From contig NZ_BMTY01000012.1 in assembly GCF_014649915.1 (NCBI RefSeq), positions 68,671-132,670 on the forward strand: DNA of 64,000 nucleotides, in the 5' to 3' direction. The notes under the pieces were generated by a model that made no database searches, was not told where the DNA came from, and saw only the letters and a list, made by a program, of their open reading frames with translations. Every line of letters begins with the position of its first letter. Position 1 is the stretch's first letter. The stretch comes from Streptomyces toxytricini (lineage in GTDB: Bacteria; Actinomycetota; Actinomycetes; Streptomycetales; Streptomycetaceae). The position numbers were made by a program, and so were the translations under genes. Positions 1 to 9,247 of this stretch are shown here, in pieces.

Positions 1-42
1 GACACCAGCGTATCACGACACGGGGTCGAGCCATTACCGCGT

Positions 43-2934
43 TCAGCCGGCCGGCTTGGGGGCCGGCGTCTTCGCCTCCGCGTCGATCGCCCGCTTCAGC
101 GCCGCTTGGAGGTCGGCCTGGGCCTTGCCGTAGGCCGCCCAGTCACCGGCCTTCATCGCCTTGTCCGCCTCCTCGATCGCCTTCTGGGCGTCGGCGAGGG
201 CGGCCTTGACCGTCGGGTCCTGCGGGGCCGGCGGCTGCTGCGCCGTCCCGTCGCCCGGCTGGTCCGGCGGCACCGGCGTCGTCGGCGCCTCCGCCCCGAA
301 GACCACGTTCAGCGCCTTGTCCAGGGTGTCCTCGAAGGCCGTCTGCGTGCCGTACGTCACCAGCACCTTGCGCAGCAGCGGGTACTTCAGACCGGAGCTG
401 CGCACGTACACGGGCTCCACGTACAGCATCTTGCCCTCGATGGGAACGGCGAGGAGGTTGCCGTACTCCACCTCGGAGTCGCCGCCGCGCAGCAGCCGGA
501 TCGACTCGGCGATCTTCGGCTCCGACTGGAACTTGCTCTGCACCTGCTTCGGGCCGTCGACCGGCTTGCTCGTCGGCATCTTCAGGATGCGGATCTTGCC
601 GTAGTCCTTGGAGCCCGGGTCGGCGTTGACCGACATGAAGGCGCTCAGGTTGTCCCGCTCGTTCGGCGTGAAGGTCGTCGTGAGCGAGAAGACCTGGTCC
701 TTCTCCGCCTGGCCGGGGGTCTTCATCGACAGGTAGTACGGCGGGACCGCCGTGCCGGCCTTGGTCGTCGGGTCGTCCGGGACGGCCCAGGCCTCGCTGC
801 CGCTGAGGAAGGTCTGCGGGTCGGTGACGTGGTAGCGGGTGAGCAGCTCGCGCTGGACCTTGAACAGGTCCTGCGGGTAGCGCAGGTGGTCCATGAGCGG
901 CTTGGAGATCTCGGACTTCGCCTTGACCGTTCCGGGGAAGGCCTTCATCCAGGTCTTCAGGACCGGGTCCTGGGTGTCCCACTCGTAGAGGCTGACCGTG
1001 CCGTCGTAGGCGTCGACCGTGGCCTTGACCGAGTTGCGGATGTAGTTGACCTGGTTCTCCTGCGCCACCACCGCGCGCTGGCTGTTGGTCAGCGAGTCCG
1101 CGGTGCTCTGGCCCAGCGTGGTGCGCGAGGCGTACGGGTAGCCGTTGGTCGTCGTGTACGCGTCGACGATCCACTTGATCCGGCCGTCGATCACCGCTGG
1201 GTAGGGGGCGCCGTCGATCGTCAGCCACGGGGCGACGGCCTCGACCCGCTCCTTCGGGGTCCGGTTGTAGAGGATCCGCGAGCCGTCGCCGATGGCGCCG
1301 GAGTACAGGATCTGCGGCTCGCTGAAGGCGAGGGCGTACGCGGCGCGGTTGACCGGGTTGCCGAGGTTGACGCCCGAGTCGCCCTCGTAGCTCGTCTCCT
1401 TCTCGCCCTTGTCGTCCGAGTAGTCGAGCTCCTTCTGCGGCCCGCCGACGATCGAGTACTGCGTCGTCCGCTCGCCGTAGTAGATGCGCTGCTCGAAGTC
1501 CGTGCCGAACTGGCCGCGGGAGGGCAGGTCGGACTGGGTGAAGTCCGGGGCGCCCTGGTCGCCGACGGTGGTGCCCTTGGCGGCGACCACGCCGTACCCG
1601 TGCGTGTACTTGAAGTGGTCGTTGATCCAGTTGTTCTTCGGGATGCCGCCGATGTTCAGCTCGCGCAGGCCGATGACCGTGTCCTGGCCGTTGTAGCGGT
1701 CGACCGCCAGCGTCGACGGGAAGGCGTAGTAGCCCTTGACCTGCTGGAGCTGCTGGAAGGCCGGGGAGACGATGTTCGGGTCGAGCAGGCGGATGCTCGC
1801 CGTCGTGGCAGCCTCCTGGCGCAGCTTGGCCTTGTCCTCCGCCTTCTCGCTGTCCGGATAGTCCGTGACGTCGGACTTGTCGATTCCGTAGGCGTCCCGC
1901 GTGGCCTTGATGTTCTTCTCGACGTACGGGGACTCCTTGGCCTGCTCGTTCGGCTGGACCTGGAACTTCTGCACGATGGCCGGGTACAGCCCGCCGATCA
2001 GGATCGCGGAGAGCACCATCAGGCCGAAGCCGATCACGGGCAGCTGCCAGGTGCGGCGCCACAGCGTCGCGAAGAACAGCACCGCGCAGATCGCGGCGAT
2101 CGCGACGAGGATCGTCTTCGCCGGCAGGTAGGCGTTGGCGTCGACGTAGCGCAGGCCCGTCCAGTTGTCCGCCGCCTTGAAGTCACTGGACTTCACGGCC
2201 AGGCCGTACCGGTCGAGCCAGTACGCGACCGCCTTCAGCGTGACGAAGAGGCCCAGCAGCACCGAGAGGTGCCCCGTCGCGGCGGCCGTGGCGCGGGCGC
2301 CGGGGCTGGTCACGCGCAGGCCGCCGTACAGGTAGTGCACGACGACGGCGGCGATCACCGAGAGCACCGCGGCGGCGAAGCCGAAGCCGAGGAGGAAGCG
2401 GTACCAGGGCAGGTCGAAGGTGTAGAAGGAGACGTCCAGCCCGAACTGGGGGTCCTTCCTGCCGAAGGGCACCCCGTTCACGTACATCAGCCAGGTCTTC
2501 CACTGGCCCGCCGCGGACGCGCCGGCGATCATGCCGACGAGCGCGGAGATGCCCAGGAGGAGCCACTTCTTGTACGGCGCGACGCTCATCCGGTAGCGGT
2601 CGAGGCTCTGCTGCTCCATCGACATCGCGCTCAGCGGCGGCCGCAGCCGGTGGGCCAGCCAGATGTTGAAGCCGACCGCCCCTGCCATCAGCAGGCCGAA
2701 GACCGCGAACAGGCCGATCCTGGTCCACAGCGTGGTGGTGAACACACTGGAGTACTTCACGGAGCGGAACCAGAGCCAGTCCGTCCAGAAGCCCGCGAAC
2801 ATGATGAACGCCATGCCGAGGACGGCCAGCACGCCCAAGGTCATCAGAAGAGTGCGGGCGCGCCGGGACGGGCGGCCGACTCTCATCCGTGGCCCCGAAG
2901 GGCCTGAGCCGCGGTCCGGCATCTGGAAAGCCAA
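43..2934 (-). CDS. UPF0182 family large membrane protein
   Basis: Conserved actinobacterial UPF0182 protein of about 963 residues; the function of the family is unknown. The N-terminal third carries about seven hydrophobic segments (roughly residues 30-50, 70-90, 125-145, 180-205, 220-245, 275-325), followed by a large soluble region and a charged Ala/Lys-rich tail that looks helical. The start is uncertain. A TTG at 2934 has a GAGG eight bases upstream; a GTG at 2943 and an ATG at 2922 (MPDRGSG) are also in frame. It is divergent from the PPA1309 gene. I recognise the family by sequence but cannot assign a reaction. Confidence 0.93.
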   Translation of the reverse strand: MAFQMPDRGSGPSGPRMRVGRPSRRARTLLMTLGVLAVLGMAFIMFAGFWTDWLWFRSVKYSSVFTTTLWTRIGLFAVFGLLMAGAVGFNIWLAHRLRPPLSAMSMEQQSLDRYRMSVAPYKKWLLLGISALVGMIAGASAAGQWKTWLMYVNGVPFGRKDPQFGLDVSFYTFDLPWYRFLLGFGFAAAVLSVIAAVVVHYLYGGLRVTSPGARATAAATGHLSVLLGLFVTLKAVAYWLDRYGLAVKSSDFKAADNWTGLRYVDANAYLPAKTILVAIAAICAVLFFATLWRRTWQLPVIGFGLMVLSAILIGGLYPAIVQKFQVQPNEQAKESPYVEKNIKATRDAYGIDKSDVTDYPDSEKAEDKAKLRQEAATTASIRLLDPNIVSPAFQQLQQVKGYYAFPSTLAVDRYNGQDTVIGLRELNIGGIPKNNWINDHFKYTHGYGVVAAKGTTVGDQGAPDFTQSDLPSRGQFGTDFEQRIYYGERTTQYSIVGGPQKELDYSDDKGEKETSYEGDSGVNLGNPVNRAAYALAFSEPQILYSGAIGDGSRILYNRTPKERVEAVAPWLTIDGAPYPAVIDGRIKWIVDAYTTTNGYPYASRTTLGQSTADSLTNSQRAVVAQENQVNYIRNSVKATVDAYDGTVSLYEWDTQDPVLKTWMKAFPGTVKAKSEISKPLMDHLRYPQDLFKVQRELLTRYHVTDPQTFLSGSEAWAVPDDPTTKAGTAVPPYYLSMKTPGQAEKDQVFSLTTTFTPNERDNLSAFMSVNADPGSKDYGKIRILKMPTSKPVDGPKQVQSKFQSEPKIAESIRLLRGGDSEVEYGNLLAVPIEGKMLYVEPVYVRSSGLKYPLLRKVLVTYGTQTAFEDTLDKALNVVFGAEAPTTPVPPDQPGDGTAQQPPAPQDPTVKAALADAQKAIEEADKAMKAGDWAAYGKAQADLQAALKRAIDAEAKTPAPKPAG

Positions 2935-2975
2935 GGTGGGCACCTCGAAAGCTGAGTCTTGTTACTGGACGTTTC

Positions 2976-2999
2976 TTTACCTGGGCCCTTGATGGTAAA
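2976..2999. promoter_or_regulatory. Operator-like inverted repeat between divergent genes
   Basis: TTTACC and GGTAAA form a perfect 6-bp inverted repeat separated by 12 bases, in the short divergent region between the UPF0182 gene and the PPA1309 gene. Placement fits a regulator site or promoter element, but no known consensus is assigned. Confidence 0.3.
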
Positions 3000-3062
3000 G
3001 CCCACTCCTGCAACTTACTGAGGCTTCCGTCAGTTCCCGGTATGCGCCGGAAAGGAGGCAGG

Positions 3063-3632
3063 ATGTTGTCCATGTCCAACGTTTCCCCCTCCGCCGGCAC
3101 GCCGATGGCGGCCAGCCCGCTCACCCGCGCCTGCCTCGAGATCGACGAGTACGCGGCCGGACTGGGCTGGGACCGGCCCGCCCGGCTGTTCGCCCTGGTC
3201 GACACCGCCCGGCTGCGCCGGCAGGAGCCGCGCCTCGCCCACCAGCTCGGCGTCGACGCGGACGACGCCGGCCGGACGTCGCTGACCCCCGTCGAGCAGG
3301 ACGAGCTGCCCGCCGGGATGCCCCTGGACAAGTTCCTGGGCACGATCGCCTGGCCCGACGCGGTCGTCGGCTGCGCCCTGACGGTGGAGCGGCTGATGCT
3401 GCCCCCGTCCGCGGAGGCGTCCGTACCGCAGGGGCTGAGCGACAAGCAGCTCGCGAAGTGGGTCGCCGCCCACCCGGAGCGGCAGGAGGTCCGCCTGACC
3501 GTGGCGGTGCTGCGCGACGGCTCGCGCGAGTCGGCGGTCCGGCTGCGCGAGAAGGACTCCTCGACCGAGGTGCTCACCGGCGCGAGCCTGGTGCCGGGGC
3601 TGGCGGAAGCGCTCGCCGCGACGTTCTCCTAG
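3063..3632 (+). CDS. PPA1309 family protein
   Basis: Soluble protein of 189 residues recognised as the actinobacterial PPA1309 family, function unknown. It is rich in Ala/Leu and acidic residues, with no signal peptide or membrane segment. AAAGGAGG at 3051-3058 precedes ATG 3063 by four bases; a second in-frame ATG at 3072 (MSNVSPS) is 13 bases away and is an alternative start. It is divergent from UPF0182 and ends eight bases before the convergent PDZ protease gene. The UPF0182/PPA1309/PDZ-protease neighbourhood is common in actinobacteria, from memory. Confidence 0.88.
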   Translation: MLSMSNVSPSAGTPMAASPLTRACLEIDEYAAGLGWDRPARLFALVDTARLRRQEPRLAHQLGVDADDAGRTSLTPVEQDELPAGMPLDKFLGTIAWPDAVVGCALTVERLMLPPSAEASVPQGLSDKQLAKWVAAHPERQEVRLTVAVLRDGSRESAVRLREKDSSTEVLTGASLVPGLAEALAATFS

Positions 3633-3640
3633 GGCCTAGG

Positions 3641-4726
3641 TCAGGAGTCGCCGCACTGCGGCACGCCGGCCGTGTCCCCCTTGGCGATCTTCTCCAGGGA
3701 CTGCACGGCGTCGCCGATGGTGGAGACCTTGACGAGGGTCAGGCCGTCGGGGGCGTTGCCCGCCGCCGAGGCGCAGTTCTCGGCGGGGGTCAGGAAGTAG
3801 CGGGCGCCTGCCTTGCGGGCGCCGATCGTCTTCATCTGGATGCCGCCGATGGGGCCGACCTTGCCGGCGTCGTCGATGGTGCCGGTGCCGGCGACGAACC
3901 GGCCGCCGGTGAGGTCGCCGGGCGTCAGCTTGTCGACGATGCCGAGGGCGAACATGAGGCCCGCGCTCGGGCCGCCGACGTCGGCGAGCTTGATGTCGAT
4001 CGGGAACGGGAAGGTGTGCGCGGTGCCGGCCCGGATGCCGACGATGGCGTGCCCGTCGCCCTCGGCCTTCGCCGTCGTGATCCCGACCGTGCGGGCCGCG
4101 GGCGCACGGCCCGACTTGCGGGCCTCCTCGGCCTCGGCGGCGGGCACGACCGCGAACTCGACGGGCTCGCCTGCCTTGTGCTTGGTGACGAGCTTGGCCA
4201 CGTCACCGGGTGCGGTGACGGGGGTGCCGTCGACCGTCTTGACCTCGTCCCCGGCGTGCAGCCGGCCCTCGGAGGGGCTGCCCTTGACGACGGAGGAGAC
4301 CACGACGCGGGTGGGGACGGAGATGCCGAGCTGCTTCAGCGCGGCGACCTTCGCGCTCTCCTGCGACTGGCTGAACTCCTCCGCGTTCTCCTGGGTGGAC
4401 TGCTCCTCGGTCTTCCCGTTCGGGTAGAGGTTCTCGTGCGGGACGACGATGTTGTCGCCGGAGAGCCAGCCGTGGACCGCTTCGAGCAGGTTCATGTCGT
4501 AGTCCGCGCCGGTGACCCGCACGGTCGTCATGTTGAGGTGGCCCGTCGTCGGGTACGTCGTGCGGTCGCCGATGCTGATGACGGGCGCGCCGCGCGAATC
4601 GCCGAGCGTGTTCACGGTCGGACCGGGGCTCATCTCCGAGTACGGCACCTTGATGAACACCCCGGCGCAGAGCAGCGCGAACAGCATGAGGGTGGCGGCG
4701 AGCATCGTCGCTGTGCGGCGTGGCAT
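3641..4726 (-). CDS. PDZ domain and Lon-like (S16) protease, YlbL type
   Basis: 361 residues: an N-terminal membrane anchor or signal (about residues 8-25), a PDZ domain near residues 150-205, and a C-terminal Lon-type proteolytic domain. The catalytic Ser lies in GGPSAGLMFALGI and the expected Lys further on in GIQMKTIGARKAG, the Ser-Lys dyad of family S16. Bacillus YlbL relatives act at the membrane outer face; the substrate here is unknown. ATG start at 4726. The gene is convergent with PPA1309. Confidence 0.92.
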   Translation of the reverse strand: MPRRTATMLAATLMLFALLCAGVFIKVPYSEMSPGPTVNTLGDSRGAPVISIGDRTTYPTTGHLNMTTVRVTGADYDMNLLEAVHGWLSGDNIVVPHENLYPNGKTEEQSTQENAEEFSQSQESAKVAALKQLGISVPTRVVVSSVVKGSPSEGRLHAGDEVKTVDGTPVTAPGDVAKLVTKHKAGEPVEFAVVPAAEAEEARKSGRAPAARTVGITTAKAEGDGHAIVGIRAGTAHTFPFPIDIKLADVGGPSAGLMFALGIVDKLTPGDLTGGRFVAGTGTIDDAGKVGPIGGIQMKTIGARKAGARYFLTPAENCASAAGNAPDGLTLVKVSTIGDAVQSLEKIAKGDTAGVPQCGDS

Positions 4727-4822
4727 GGAATCGACAGTACGGGACGGTCCTGTGCGGCGGCCGCCCGGGCCGTTCGCCCCGGTCGGTGTGCACGGGGTGC
4801 GGCGGGCGGTGCCGGCGGGGCC

Positions 4823-5020
4823 TCAGGCGGTGTCGGTCGCGGAGTGCGCCGCCGCCCCGGCCCGGGCGCCGTCGGCCCGGTCCATCGCCTCGCGGAAGCG
4901 GGCGTAGCCGGCGAGCTCGGATATGTCGCCTTGGGTGCGGTCGCGGGCCGCCCAGCTGCCCCATATCGCCGCGCCGATCGCGGCGAACAGCGGAATCAGC
5001 AACCACGCCAGTGACGCCAT
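4823..5020 (-). CDS. Small single-pass membrane protein
   Basis: 65 residues: a hydrophobic N-terminal segment (about residues 4-22), then a charged, Ala-rich cytoplasmic tail. ATG at 5020 is preceded by GGGGCAGGGAGG a few bases upstream. It sits 96 bases upstream of the PDZ protease on the same strand and may share its transcript. No family recognised; similar small membrane proteins occur at this position in other streptomycetes, from memory. Confidence 0.7.
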   Translation of the reverse strand: MASLAWLLIPLFAAIGAAIWGSWAARDRTQGDISELAGYARFREAMDRADGARAGAAAHSATDTA

Positions 5021-5191
5021 GGACGTGCCTCCCTGCCCCTGGGAATGTGCGTGTCGTTGGTGGCTTCAACGCTCCTGCCCAAGGGGGGGTTACGCAAATC
5101 GAGGGCGTGTTGCGCGGCCGAACGGGTGGGAGAGTACCGCCCCGGCCGACGGGCGCCGCGGGCGGGGTCCCGCCTGCGTCCGCGGGCCGGC

Positions 5192-5668
5192 TCAGCAGGC
5201 CCCGACCCACTCCTCCGTGCCGTCGGAGAAGCGCTGGTGCTTCCAGATCGGCACCTCGTGCTTGAGGTCGTCGATCAGCATCCGGCAGGCCTCGAAGGCC
5301 TCGCCGCGGTGCGGGCACGACACGGCGACGACGACCGCGATGTCGCCGACGGACAGGTCGCCGACGCGGTGGACGGCCGCCAGCGCGCGCACCGGGTACT
5401 TGGCGGCGACGCGCTCGGCGATGCGGCGCATCTCCGCCTCGGCCGAGGGGTGGCAGGAGTAGCCGAGGGATTCGACGTCCGCGCCCCCGTCGTGGTTGCG
5501 CACCGTGCCGACGAAGAGGGTCGTGCCGCCGGTCTCGTCGTCGCCGACGGCCCGGAAGACCTCGTCGACGGAGAGGGGGGTGTCGCGGATCGCGAGCAGC
5601 CGGACCGGGTCCTGGGCGGCCTGCTCGCCGGGGTGGTCGAAGTGCGGTGCCATGGGGCCATCGTGCAC
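5192..5668 (-). CDS. moaE: Molybdopterin synthase catalytic subunit MoaE
   Basis: Large subunit of molybdopterin synthase, which with thiocarboxylated MoaD puts sulfur into precursor Z during molybdenum cofactor synthesis. About 158 residues, normal for MoaE. Visible family signatures are GTTLFVGTVRNHDGG, the CPHRGEAFEA segment, and the C-terminal PIWKHQ Lys motif. GTG 5668 has GGGAG five bases away; GTG 5671 and ATG 5653 (MAPHFD) are alternatives. No moaD is nearby; MoeZ, which activates MoaD-type carriers, is encoded 31 kb away in this window. Confidence 0.93.
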   Translation of the reverse strand: MHDGPMAPHFDHPGEQAAQDPVRLLAIRDTPLSVDEVFRAVGDDETGGTTLFVGTVRNHDGGADVESLGYSCHPSAEAEMRRIAERVAAKYPVRALAAVHRVGDLSVGDIAVVVAVSCPHRGEAFEACRMLIDDLKHEVPIWKHQRFSDGTEEWVGAC

Positions 5669-5794
5669 CACCGCTCCCGCCGCGCGGTATAGCCGTTTCG
5701 ACCGGCTGTACGGGCCCGGCGTATGGAGCCTCCTACAGGGCCGGCCGCCCCCGGCCCGCGGGGGCGGGCCGGGCGGGGTGCGGCAGGACGTCCC

Positions 5795-6958
5795 TCAGAT
5801 CCCCCGGCGGCGGCGCGCGCGGCGGACGACCGCGGCCGCGCCGAGCAGTGCGACGGTCGCGCCCGCGGCGCCCGCGGCGGTGGCGTCCTTGCGGCCGAGC
5901 CGCCGGCCCGCGACCGTGTGCCGGCCCGCGACCTCCTGGAGCAGCTCGGCCAGCACCTCCTCGTTGGTCCAGCGCGGCCGCCAGCCGGCGGCGTGCAGCC
6001 TGCTGACACTGACCACCCACGGGTGCATGGTGTACGCGAGGTCGCCGGCCGGGGACGGCGTCAGGCCGATCCGGTGCAGCCGGGCCGCCGCGCCGAGCGC
6101 CACCGCCGAGGGCAGCTCCATGCGGCGGATGCCGCTCAGCTCCTCGACCTCGTCCTGCTCCAGCCAGCCCTCGCAGCCGACCGCCAGCTCGCCCTCGACC
6201 TTCTCCAGTGCCGCGTACTCCAGGGCGCTGACGAGGTCCTCGACGTGGCAGAACTGCCAGGTCGGGCGGGATCCGGCCACGACGAGCAGGCGCGGGGACT
6301 CGAAGTAGCGGGTCAGGGCGGTGTCCGTGCCGCCGACGAGGACGGCGGGGCGGACGACGGTGACGTTGAGGCCCGGGTGGGCGCGCGGCGCACGGCGTCC
6401 CAGCCGCTCGATCTCCAGCAGGTCGCCGACGCCTGTGGCCTCGGCGGTGGCGCGCAGCTCGGAGTCCTCCGAGAGGGGGAGGTCGTTGTCGGGCAGCGCC
6501 CCGTAGACCATGGCGGAGGTGCAGAGCACGACCCGGTGGACGCCGGCCGCGGCGGCCGCGGTCAGGACGGTCTGGGTCCCCCGGACGTTGTACGCGGTGC
6601 GGGCCGCGGGGTCCGTCTCGAGGTCGAGGTCGAGGGCGAGGTGGACGACGACGTCGCTGCCGCGCAGCTTGTCGGCGATGGCGGGGTCGCGGACGTCCAG
6701 GACGTGCCATTGGGCGGCGGCGCAGTCGCCGCGCCGCTCGTCGATGGCGACGACCTGCTTGACCTCGTCGGAGGCGGCGAGGCGGCGGACCAGGGCGGCG
6801 CCGACGCCGGAGGCGGCGCCGGTCACGGCGATCACCGGGCTGTTCCGGCGGCGGCCCGCGTGGTTTCGCGGCTGGCGAACGCCGGGGGCGCTGTCACCGT
6901 GCTCGGGGCGGTTCTCGGCGTCGTCGGGCTCGTGAACCTGCGGATCTGGGGAACTCAC
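5795..6958 (-). CDS. NAD-dependent epimerase/SDR family oxidoreductase
   Basis: About 387 residues. The extended-SDR Rossmann motif GAASGVGAALV lies near residue 45, after a disordered acidic leader. A C-terminal Arg-rich tail follows a hydrophobic stretch (GAAGATVALLGAAAVV), suggesting a membrane-associated end. The usual Tyr-xxx-Lys pair is not obvious, so catalytic activity is uncertain. GTG 6958 is chosen because GGAGA lies about seven bases upstream; a longer in-frame reading to 7168 would overlap the divergent promoter region. Substrate unknown, possibly a nucleotide sugar. Confidence 0.85.
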   Translation of the reverse strand: MSSPDPQVHEPDDAENRPEHGDSAPGVRQPRNHAGRRRNSPVIAVTGAASGVGAALVRRLAASDEVKQVVAIDERRGDCAAAQWHVLDVRDPAIADKLRGSDVVVHLALDLDLETDPAARTAYNVRGTQTVLTAAAAAGVHRVVLCTSAMVYGALPDNDLPLSEDSELRATAEATGVGDLLEIERLGRRAPRAHPGLNVTVVRPAVLVGGTDTALTRYFESPRLLVVAGSRPTWQFCHVEDLVSALEYAALEKVEGELAVGCEGWLEQDEVEELSGIRRMELPSAVALGAAARLHRIGLTPSPAGDLAYTMHPWVVSVSRLHAAGWRPRWTNEEVLAELLQEVAGRHTVAGRRLGRKDATAAGAAGATVALLGAAAVVRRARRRRGI

Positions 6959-7152
6959 CAGGCGTCTCCAGCGGTTGTCTTCAGTAGGGACGCGCCCGTG
7001 ACGCGTACCCACCAGGTGATGTCCATCCTGCCGCAGCCCAGGAGTCGGCGGAGCACCGAGCCCGGAACCGGGAGTGGTGTCTACGCTGGTTGGTGTTGTC
7101 GGACCACTTGCCCGCCGGCTCCCGCCGGCGGCCCTACGAGCCGAGGAAACCC

Positions 7153-8622
7153 GTGAGCGACACCCCATTCGGATTCGGCCTTCCGCCCGAGGAGCCGGAG
7201 GACGGCGACGAGGGCAAGAAGAAGGGCGGGCAGGGCGGCCCGAATCCGTTCGGGTTCGGCGGCTTCGGCCTGCCCGGCGGCCCCGGCGGCCCGGGCGCCG
7301 GGGACAACCCGTTCGCGGCCATGTTCGGCGCGATGAACCCGGCCGACCTCGGCGCGGCGTTCCAGCAGCTGGGCCAGATGCTCAGCTACGAGGGCGGCCC
7401 CGTGAACTGGGACATGGCCAAGGACGTCGCCCGCCGGACCGTCGCGCAGGGCACCCAGGACGGGGTGAAGGACACCAGCGTCGGCATCGCGGAGCGGTCC
7501 GCGGTGGAAGAGGCCGTGCGCCTCGCCGACCACTGGCTGGACGACGTGACCTCGCTCCCCTCCGGCGCCACGACGGCCGTGGCGTGGAGCCGCGCCGAGT
7601 GGGTCGAGGCGACCCTGCCGGTGTGGAAGGAGCTCGTCGACCCGGTCGCCGAGCGGGTCGGCGCGGCCATGGGCGGCGTCCTGCCGGAGGAGATGCAGGC
7701 CATGGCGGGCCCGCTGCTCGGCATGATGCGCTCCATGGGCGGGGCCATGTTCGGGCAGCAGATCGGCCAGGCCGTGGGCGTCCTCGCAGGCGAGGTCGTC
7801 GGCTCGACCGACATCGGCCTGCCGCTGGGCCCGGCGGGCAAGGCGGCCCTGCTGCCGCTGAACATCGAGGGCTTCGGCAAGGACCTCGGCGTCCCGTCGG
7901 AGGAGGTGCGGCTGTACCTGGCACTGCGCGAGGCGGCGCACGCCCGGCTCTTCGCGCACGTGCCGTGGCTGCGCTCGCACCTGTTCGGCGCGGTCGAGGG
8001 GTACGCCCGCGGGATCAAGGTCGACACCTCCAAGCTGGAGGACGTCGTCGGGCAGATCGACCCGACCAACCCGGAGCAGCTGCAGGAGGCGCTCCAGGGC
8101 GGCATGTTCCAGCCGCAGGACACACCCGAGCAGAAGGCCGCGCTGGCCCGCCTGGAGACGGCGCTCGCGCTGGTCGAGGGCTGGGTGGACGCCGTGGTCC
8201 ACGCGGCGGCCAAGCCCCGCCTCTCCTCGGCGGACGCCATGCGCGAGACGATGCGCCGCCGGCGCGCCTCGGGCGGTCCCGCGGAGCAGACGTTCGCGAC
8301 GCTGATCGGGCTGGAGCTGCGGCCGCGCCGGCTGCGGGACGCCTCCCGGCTGTGGGCCTCGCTGACCGACGCCCGCGGCGTCGACGGCCGGGACGGCCTG
8401 TGGGAGCACCCGGACATGCTGCCTACGGCCACCGACCTCGACGACCCGGACGGCTTCGTGCACCGCGAGCACCCGGACTTCTCCGAGCTCGACAAGATGC
8501 TCGGCGAGGCCGCCGAGCAGCGCGGCCGGGACGGCAAGGGCGGCCAGGACGGCAAGGGCGGGCAGGGCGGCACCGACGGCCGGGAAGGCGAGGACGGCGG
8601 CGAGGGCGAAGGAGCGAAGTGA
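7153..8622 (+). CDS. Zinc-dependent metalloprotease-like protein (DUF2342/zincin_2 family)
   Basis: 489 residues with a Gly/Pro/Phe-rich N-terminus (residues 1-55), a helical core and a Gly/Asp/Lys-rich tail. The core resembles the actinobacterial DUF2342 hydrolase or F420-associated family. That family normally shows a His-containing zinc motif, but here the matching stretch reads ALVEGWVDAVVHAA and no HExxH is visible. It may therefore be a non-catalytic relative. GTG 7153 follows GAGGAAA at the correct spacing. Its stop overlaps the next gene's GTG by four bases, so the two are probably translationally coupled. Confidence 0.82.
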   Translation: MSDTPFGFGLPPEEPEDGDEGKKKGGQGGPNPFGFGGFGLPGGPGGPGAGDNPFAAMFGAMNPADLGAAFQQLGQMLSYEGGPVNWDMAKDVARRTVAQGTQDGVKDTSVGIAERSAVEEAVRLADHWLDDVTSLPSGATTAVAWSRAEWVEATLPVWKELVDPVAERVGAAMGGVLPEEMQAMAGPLLGMMRSMGGAMFGQQIGQAVGVLAGEVVGSTDIGLPLGPAGKAALLPLNIEGFGKDLGVPSEEVRLYLALREAAHARLFAHVPWLRSHLFGAVEGYARGIKVDTSKLEDVVGQIDPTNPEQLQEALQGGMFQPQDTPEQKAALARLETALALVEGWVDAVVHAAAKPRLSSADAMRETMRRRRASGGPAEQTFATLIGLELRPRRLRDASRLWASLTDARGVDGRDGLWEHPDMLPTATDLDDPDGFVHREHPDFSELDKMLGEAAEQRGRDGKGGQDGKGGQGGTDGREGEDGGEGEGAK

Positions 8623-9155
8623 GCCTCCACGAGGACGCGGTCCTGACCCTCAAGGGGTACGAGGGCGGCGATGCGGAGCAGCGCGCCCTGCGCGACGTCT
8701 ACCTGGACCACCTCGCCGCGCATCCGGACGGCATGTACAAGCCGTGCCGGGCGGGGCACGTCACCGGCAGCGCGCTGGTGGTCGACCCGTCGCGCGGCCG
8801 GGTGCTGCTGACCCTGCACCGCAAGCTCGGCATGTGGCTGCAGATGGGCGGCCACTGCGAGCCGGGCGACGCGACGCTGGAGGCGGCCGCGCTGCGCGAG
8901 GCCGTCGAGGAGTCCGGCATCGGCTCCGGCCTGGCGCTGCTGCCGGGCGGACCGGTGCGGCTCGACCGGCATCCGATCCCGGCGCCGTGCAACTGGCACC
9001 TGGACGTGCAGTACGCGGCGCTCGCGCCGGCCGGCGTCGAGGCGGAGATCAGCGACGAGTCGCTCGACCTGCGCTGGTTCCCGTACGCGGAGGTGGGCGC
9101 CGTGGCCGACACCTCGGTCGTGCGGCTGGTGGAGGCGACCCTGGCGCGGCTCTGA
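8619..9155 (+). CDS. Nudix hydrolase
   Basis: 178-residue Nudix-fold protein that should hydrolyse a nucleoside diphosphate linked to another group; substrate unknown. The Nudix box is at about residues 75-100: GGHCEPGD, then REAVEESGI, keeping the metal-binding RExxEE core. The glutamate seven residues before that core is not in the canonical place, so the first half of the box is degenerate. GTG start overlaps the upstream stop (GTGA). It ends in front of a strong hairpin. Confidence 0.88.
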   Translation: MSLHEDAVLTLKGYEGGDAEQRALRDVYLDHLAAHPDGMYKPCRAGHVTGSALVVDPSRGRVLLTLHRKLGMWLQMGGHCEPGDATLEAAALREAVEESGIGSGLALLPGGPVRLDRHPIPAPCNWHLDVQYAALAPAGVEAEISDESLDLRWFPYAEVGAVADTSVVRLVEATLARL

Positions 9156-9177
9156 CCGGCCGGACGTGAACGGATGC

Positions 9178-9210
9178 GAGGGGCGGCCCGCGGTGTGCGG
9201 GCCGCCCCTC
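9178..9210. terminator. Hairpin terminator between Nudix and AIM24 genes
   Basis: A 14-bp perfect inverted repeat, GAGGGGCGGCCCGC and its complement, with a five-base loop. It separates two convergent genes and could stop transcription from either side; there is no clear U tract. Confidence 0.75.
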
Positions 9211-9247
9211 GCGCCGTGCGGCGGGGCCGCGGGTGCGGCCGGAGCGG

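Noticed and set aside
106..2907. 933-codon plus-strand frame opposite the UPF0182 gene
   Set aside because: Antisense shadow; composition is Arg/Leu/Val-rich and the opposite strand has a clear family match.
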